From positions 1 to 9,480 of the forward strand of contig CADBRS010000100.1 of assembly GCA_902797125.1 (NCBI GenBank): a stretch of 9,480 bases of DNA, given 5' to 3'. The stretch comes from an uncultured Ruminococcus sp. GTDB taxonomy: Bacteria; Bacillota; Clostridia; Oscillospirales; CAG-272. This document shows, one piece after another, positions 6,452 to 9,480 of the stretch. A program made the translations under genes and the position numbers. Every line of letters starts with the position of its first letter. Within the stretch, counting starts at the first letter, position 1. The notes below the pieces were generated by a model. That model was not told the DNA's origin. It did no database searches and saw only the letters and a program-made list of their open reading frames with translations.

Positions 6452-8407
6452 ATGGGTAATATTTATTTTGATATTTGTTCCATACCCCTGTTCCTGATCA
6501 TCCTTTTCGTCTGCTACTCGAGAAGGATGACCAAAGGGAATGCAAATCATCTTTTCATTGCATTGGTGCTGATCTCACTGATCTCTGCCGTGGCGGATCT
6601 CGGCATTGAGATCCCCCGGGGTTTGCTGCCGATGTCTCCTGCCCTGACCGTTTTCTGCACCGTATCGACATATATTTATCTGATCATGCGGAACGCCACC
6701 AACGTGGTGCTTCTGCTGTTCCTTCTGCATCTGACCCAGACGTCTTTCCTGATCCGAAACAAAGTCGCCAAGATTCTTTTCAGCCTGCCTTATACCGCGC
6801 TCGTGATCCTGCTCATCCAGAATCCGATCACCCACAACGTTTTTATCGTTACGGCCGAAACAGGCTACGCGCGAGCCCCGCTGATGATTGCCTGTTACAT
6901 CATTGCGGCGATCTACGGGATCGTGGGTTTCGTCTACAGCATCTTCTGCCGCCGCTATCTGACACTCAGAAAATGGCTCTCGTTGCTCAGCATCTACGTG
7001 CTGGCCTATACGGCGGTCATCATTCAGTTTTTCAAACCGGATTCGTTGCTGGAGATGTTCTTCACGGCGGTGGGAGAAATGCTGGTCATGCTGGCCGTCA
7101 TGCGTCCCGAGGAACGGATGGACAGCGACGTGGGTATGCTGAGCTGGGCCTCCTACCGTTGGGACATCAGGAACATCCTGCGCTCGCATGAGCACGTCCA
7201 GATCATCGTGATCCGGCTGCAAAACGGCCGCGAGATCCGGAATTATCTGGGTGACCAGAAATATAACGAATATCTGACCCGGATCGCAGGCGGGATCCGT
7301 TCGATCAAATGGAAACACCCGAACCGCGCCGAGATCTATCTAGAGCGACCCGACACGATCTATATCATCACTGAACCCGACGACACGCTCACAGAAGACG
7401 CGGCCAGACATCTGCTGACCACGGTCGGCGAGGATGTCCGGAAAGACGTGAACATGGGCGTCCGCTCGGAAACGCGCATCTGTCTGATCCGCTGTCCGGA
7501 AGACCTGAGCAAGGAAGAAGACATCATCAGTCTCGGACACAAATTCTCCAAAATCGACAGCAGGGAACAACCGGTCGTTCCGGCCGGAGAGATCGTCAAC
7601 TCCCAGACCTTCGCTGTCGAAGTGCATATCGAGGATATCCTGGACCGGGCGATCGGAGAGAACCTGGTCGAAATGCATTATCAGCCCATTTACGACGTCC
7701 GGTCTGGACGCTTCTGTTCCGCAGAGGCGCTGGTAAGGATCCGGGATCCTGAATTCGGGCTCCTTTCACCTGGGGTCTTTATCCCCGCAGCGGAGGCGCA
7801 GGGCTTGATCATCCCGCTCGGCGACGTGATCACGGAGCAGGTGTTCCGGTTCGTTTCGGAGCATGACCTCGACGAGCTCGGGTTGGATTTCGTCGAAATG
7901 AACTTGTCCGTTGCTCAGTGCATGGACAGTGCCTTGCCGGGAAAATTCCTCTCGCTGCAGGAAAAATACGGCGTCGATCCGGCACGGATCAATCTGGAGA
8001 TCACGGAAACGACCTATGAAAACGTTTCAGAGATCATGTTGGAGAACATCAACGAGTTGATCGGGATGGGATACACTTTCGCTCTGGACGATTACGGGAC
8101 GGGCTATTCCAATATCCAGCGTATCAACCGGCTGCCTTTGAGGCTGATCACGATCGATAAGACCGTGCTGGATGAGATATCCACCGAGAACGGCCGCACG
8201 ATCCTGGAATATACGATGCGCATGATGCAGAAAACGGGCAAACAGCTCGTGGTCGAAGGCGCGGAAACGCGCGAAGTTGTCGAAACGCTCGAAAATCTGG
8301 GCTGCGACTATATTCAGGGATTCTATTTCTCGAAACCATTGCCCGGAGATGAATTCGTCCGGTTCATCGAGGATAAAAGGATAAACAAAACCCCGGCGGG
8401 TGTCTGA
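6452..8407 (+). CDS. Membrane c-di-GMP phosphodiesterase (degenerate GGDEF-like + EAL)
   Basis: 651 residues from ATG 6452, chosen because GAGGG (6440-6444) sits 7 bases upstream; a GTG at 6410 in the same frame lies inside a hairpin arm and lacks such a site. Residues 1-215 hold seven or eight membrane helices, a likely sensor part. Residues about 238-370 align in outline with a GGDEF domain but the GG(D/E)EF loop is absent (region 'AEIYLERPDTIYII'), so cyclase activity is not expected. Residues about 395-640 form an EAL domain with the key residues in place: EAL 425-427, N484, E516 in 'LEITET', D546-D547 in 'DDYGTGYS', K570, E602 in 'VVEGAET', then 'QGFYFSKP'. It should hydrolyse c-di-GMP to pGpG in the cytoplasm in answer to a membrane or outside signal (the signal is inference). 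It follows the GH31 gene by 78 bases without an obvious promoter. Confidence 0.93.
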   Translation: MGNIYFDICSIPLFLIILFVCYSRRMTKGNANHLFIALVLISLISAVADLGIEIPRGLLPMSPALTVFCTVSTYIYLIMRNATNVVLLLFLLHLTQTSFLIRNKVAKILFSLPYTALVILLIQNPITHNVFIVTAETGYARAPLMIACYIIAAIYGIVGFVYSIFCRRYLTLRKWLSLLSIYVLAYTAVIIQFFKPDSLLEMFFTAVGEMLVMLAVMRPEERMDSDVGMLSWASYRWDIRNILRSHEHVQIIVIRLQNGREIRNYLGDQKYNEYLTRIAGGIRSIKWKHPNRAEIYLERPDTIYIITEPDDTLTEDAARHLLTTVGEDVRKDVNMGVRSETRICLIRCPEDLSKEEDIISLGHKFSKIDSREQPVVPAGEIVNSQTFAVEVHIEDILDRAIGENLVEMHYQPIYDVRSGRFCSAEALVRIRDPEFGLLSPGVFIPAAEAQGLIIPLGDVITEQVFRFVSEHDLDELGLDFVEMNLSVAQCMDSALPGKFLSLQEKYGVDPARINLEITETTYENVSEIMLENINELIGMGYTFALDDYGTGYSNIQRINRLPLRLITIDKTVLDEISTENGRTILEYTMRMMQKTGKQLVVEGAETREVVETLENLGCDYIQGFYFSKPLPGDEFVRFIEDKRINKTPAGV

Positions 8408-8434
8408 CCGTGTTGTCGGATCCGCTGGGGTTTT
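8387..8434 (+). terminator. Intrinsic terminator overlapping the EAL gene stop
   Basis: AAAACCCCGGCGG (8387-8399) pairs with CCGCTGGGGTTTT (8422-8434) with one G-U pair. The inner part TCTGAC (8402-8407) with GTCGGA (8415-8420) can extend the hairpin. The stem runs into TTTT, and a second run of seven T follows at 8451-8457. The stop codon (8405-8407) is inside the hairpin. The flanking A-run and T-run make it able to act in both directions. Confidence 0.82.
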
Positions 8435-8481
8435 CGTACCTTTCTGTCTGTTTTTTTGGAAAACTCAGAACAGGAAAAATA

Positions 8482-8490
8482 TGGTATAAT
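8482..8490 (+). promoter_or_regulatory. Extended -10 promoter of the metallophosphoesterase gene
   Basis: TGGTATAAT: a perfect TATAAT (8485-8490) with TG one base before it. No good -35 stands at the usual distance (the hexamer there is AACTCA), which is tolerated at extended -10 promoters. Transcription would start near 8497, about 25 bases before the gene. Confidence 0.65.
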
Positions 8491-8521
8491 GAATTCAGTT
8501 TCATGAATGGGAGATAAAGAT

Positions 8522-9480
8522 ATGTTCCATTTCGATAAAAGACAGATCCGGTCTGGAAAACATCCGCTTTTCCGGATGCTTATGGCTTTGCTGCTCGTTT
8601 GCCTGATCCTGGCTTCATGCGGCGCGTCGTCTCCGGACGGAGAAAGAGCAACGGAGACCCGGGCACGGGATTCCGAGAGTGAACAGACACCAAGCCAAAC
8701 CGAGACGGACAGCGAAACCGAAAGCGAGACCCTTCCGGTGAAGGATTATCCCGCAAGTATCCTTTGCACTTTTGACGGACACGTGGACAACGACATCCGG
8801 GGCTGCATCGCAGGGACGGTCACGGTGGACAAGATCCCGGAAGACCTGTCCTGCCGCTATCTGCTCATCTATTTCGCGGACGACCGGGGGATTCTCGAAG
8901 GCTATGACGAACTGCTCTCCATCCCTTATGCAGGCACTTTTTCTGTCAGCGGCGTGATCAAGGACGGGACCTATCTGCCGAGCTGCGTGACCCGGCTGGT
9001 CGCCGTGCCGTCCGCCACCGCTTTTTTAGGTCAGACGCCGGCAGACGATTCGGTGATTGCATCCTACAGTTTTCCCGATTCCAAGAAACTGTTGCTGGAT
9101 GAGCAACCGCTCTTTACGTTCGGAGCCGTTTCAGACGTCCATATGAATTACGAGTCCTATTCCAGAGGCGCCTATCACAAATGGGCGGACGCGCTCGCTT
9201 TCTATGCCGAGAACAAAATGGACGCGGTGGTCGTCGGGGGCGACCTGACCGGAGACGAAGATCTGAAACAGGATTACGAAAAATATCTGGATATCGTCTA
9301 TGATTCGCCTTTCGATCCCAGCATGATCTTTGAGTGCATCGGCAACCACGGAAACACGAAGAGTGCAGTCGCCTTATTCCTGGACGCGATCCGGACGGGG
9401 AAGGAGATATTCCCGTTCGAAGGTTCGCCTTATTATCATATCGAACTCGGCCATCAGATCTTCATCTTCATGGCACAGGA
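8522..9480 (+). CDS. Metallophosphoesterase-domain lipoprotein (3' partial)
   Basis: ATG 8522 has GGGAG (8509-8513) 8 bases upstream and the frame stays open to the right edge (319 codons seen). The start is a basic stretch, a hydrophobic core, then LASC with the lipid Cys at residue 33. A Ser/Thr/Glu-rich linker (to about residue 72) resembles that of the GH31 lipoprotein. Residues about 78-190 look like a beta-rich domain that I cannot name. A calcineurin-like phosphoesterase domain then begins: D205 and H207 in 'GAVSDVH', D241 in 'VVVGGDLTGD', N275-H276 in 'CIGNHGN'. These are metal ligands and the phosphate-binding Asn-His pair; the residue after GNH is Gly instead of the usual Asp/Glu. 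The later His motifs lie outside the window. It should cleave a phosphoester outside the membrane; the substrate cannot be inferred. It is a separate transcription unit from the EAL gene. Confidence 0.9.
   Translation, partial: MFHFDKRQIRSGKHPLFRMLMALLLVCLILASCGASSPDGERATETRARDSESEQTPSQTETDSETESETLPVKDYPASILCTFDGHVDNDIRGCIAGTVTVDKIPEDLSCRYLLIYFADDRGILEGYDELLSIPYAGTFSVSGVIKDGTYLPSCVTRLVAVPSATAFLGQTPADDSVIASYSFPDSKKLLLDEQPLFTFGAVSDVHMNYESYSRGAYHKWADALAFYAENKMDAVVVGGDLTGDEDLKQDYEKYLDIVYDSPFDPSMIFECIGNHGNTKSAVALFLDAIRTGKEIFPFEGSPYYHIELGHQIFIFMAQ

Noticed and set aside
5819..6550. 243-residue minus-strand frame across the GH31/EAL junction
   Set aside because: It would span the inverted-repeat spacer and two conserved genes; no recognisable domain.
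6575..7318. 247-residue open frame on the minus strand inside the EAL gene
   Set aside because: Composition rich in Asp, His, Gln and Arg, no domain, and the opposite strand encodes obvious membrane helices. It is a shadow of the real gene.
1..9480. CRISPR array, tRNA, rRNA, insertion sequence or phage genes
   Set aside because: I looked for regular spacer repeats, cloverleaf-like sequence, transposase frames and flanking inverted repeats and found none; the only tandem repeats are the protein-coding leucine-rich repeats.

Overview
The window looks like a piece of a Bacillota chromosome, most likely an uncultured gut- or rumen-type clostridium. The evidence is indirect. Ribosome binding sites are strong and G-rich (AAGGAGG, GAGGG, GGGAG). 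There are sigma-70-type promoters and intrinsic terminators. Two lipoproteins carry the acidic Ser/Thr/Glu linker that is common in clostridial surface proteins. A BspA-type leucine-rich-repeat protein ends in a clostridial-style sorting signal, and there is a membrane-bound EAL protein with a degenerate GGDEF-like domain. I see no phage, transposon, tRNA, rRNA or CRISPR sequence. Species cannot be assigned from this.

Layout, left to right. (1) 1-1881, plus strand: the 3' part of a large secreted BspA/LRR_5 protein (5' end outside the window), followed 30 bases later by a 29-residue single-helix membrane protein with a near-perfect Shine-Dalgarno. Both are closed by a strong hairpin at 1898-1930 that also faces the next gene. 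(2) 1988-2281, minus strand: a solitary Phd/YefM-type antitoxin with its own promoter and an inverted repeat lying inside that promoter. No toxin gene is next to it. (3) 2282-2635: a divergent intergenic region with one promoter for each direction and a leader of about 120 bases. (4) 2636-6373: a 1245-residue lipoprotein with a GH31 glycosidase core and three CBM35-like C-terminal modules. (5) 6374-6451: three back-to-back inverted repeats. (6) 6452-8407: a polytopic membrane c-di-GMP phosphodiesterase (degenerate GGDEF-like domain plus an intact EAL domain), ended by an intrinsic terminator that overlaps its stop codon. (7) 8522-9480: the 5' part of a second lipoprotein carrying a calcineurin-like metallophosphoesterase domain, with its own extended -10 promoter; it runs off the right edge.

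How the genes may work together (inference): most of the window encodes cell-surface functions, namely an adhesin-like LRR protein, a carbohydrate-binding and carbohydrate-cleaving lipoprotein, and an extracytoplasmic phosphoesterase. The c-di-GMP phosphodiesterase sits directly downstream of the glycosidase and could link glycan use to the attached/free lifestyle switch that c-di-GMP often controls. Nothing here proves a new defence or mobile system. The items most worth a second look are the 29-residue membrane peptide, the toxin-less antitoxin with its operator, the triple inverted-repeat spacer, and the overlapping leader ORF at the GH31 start.
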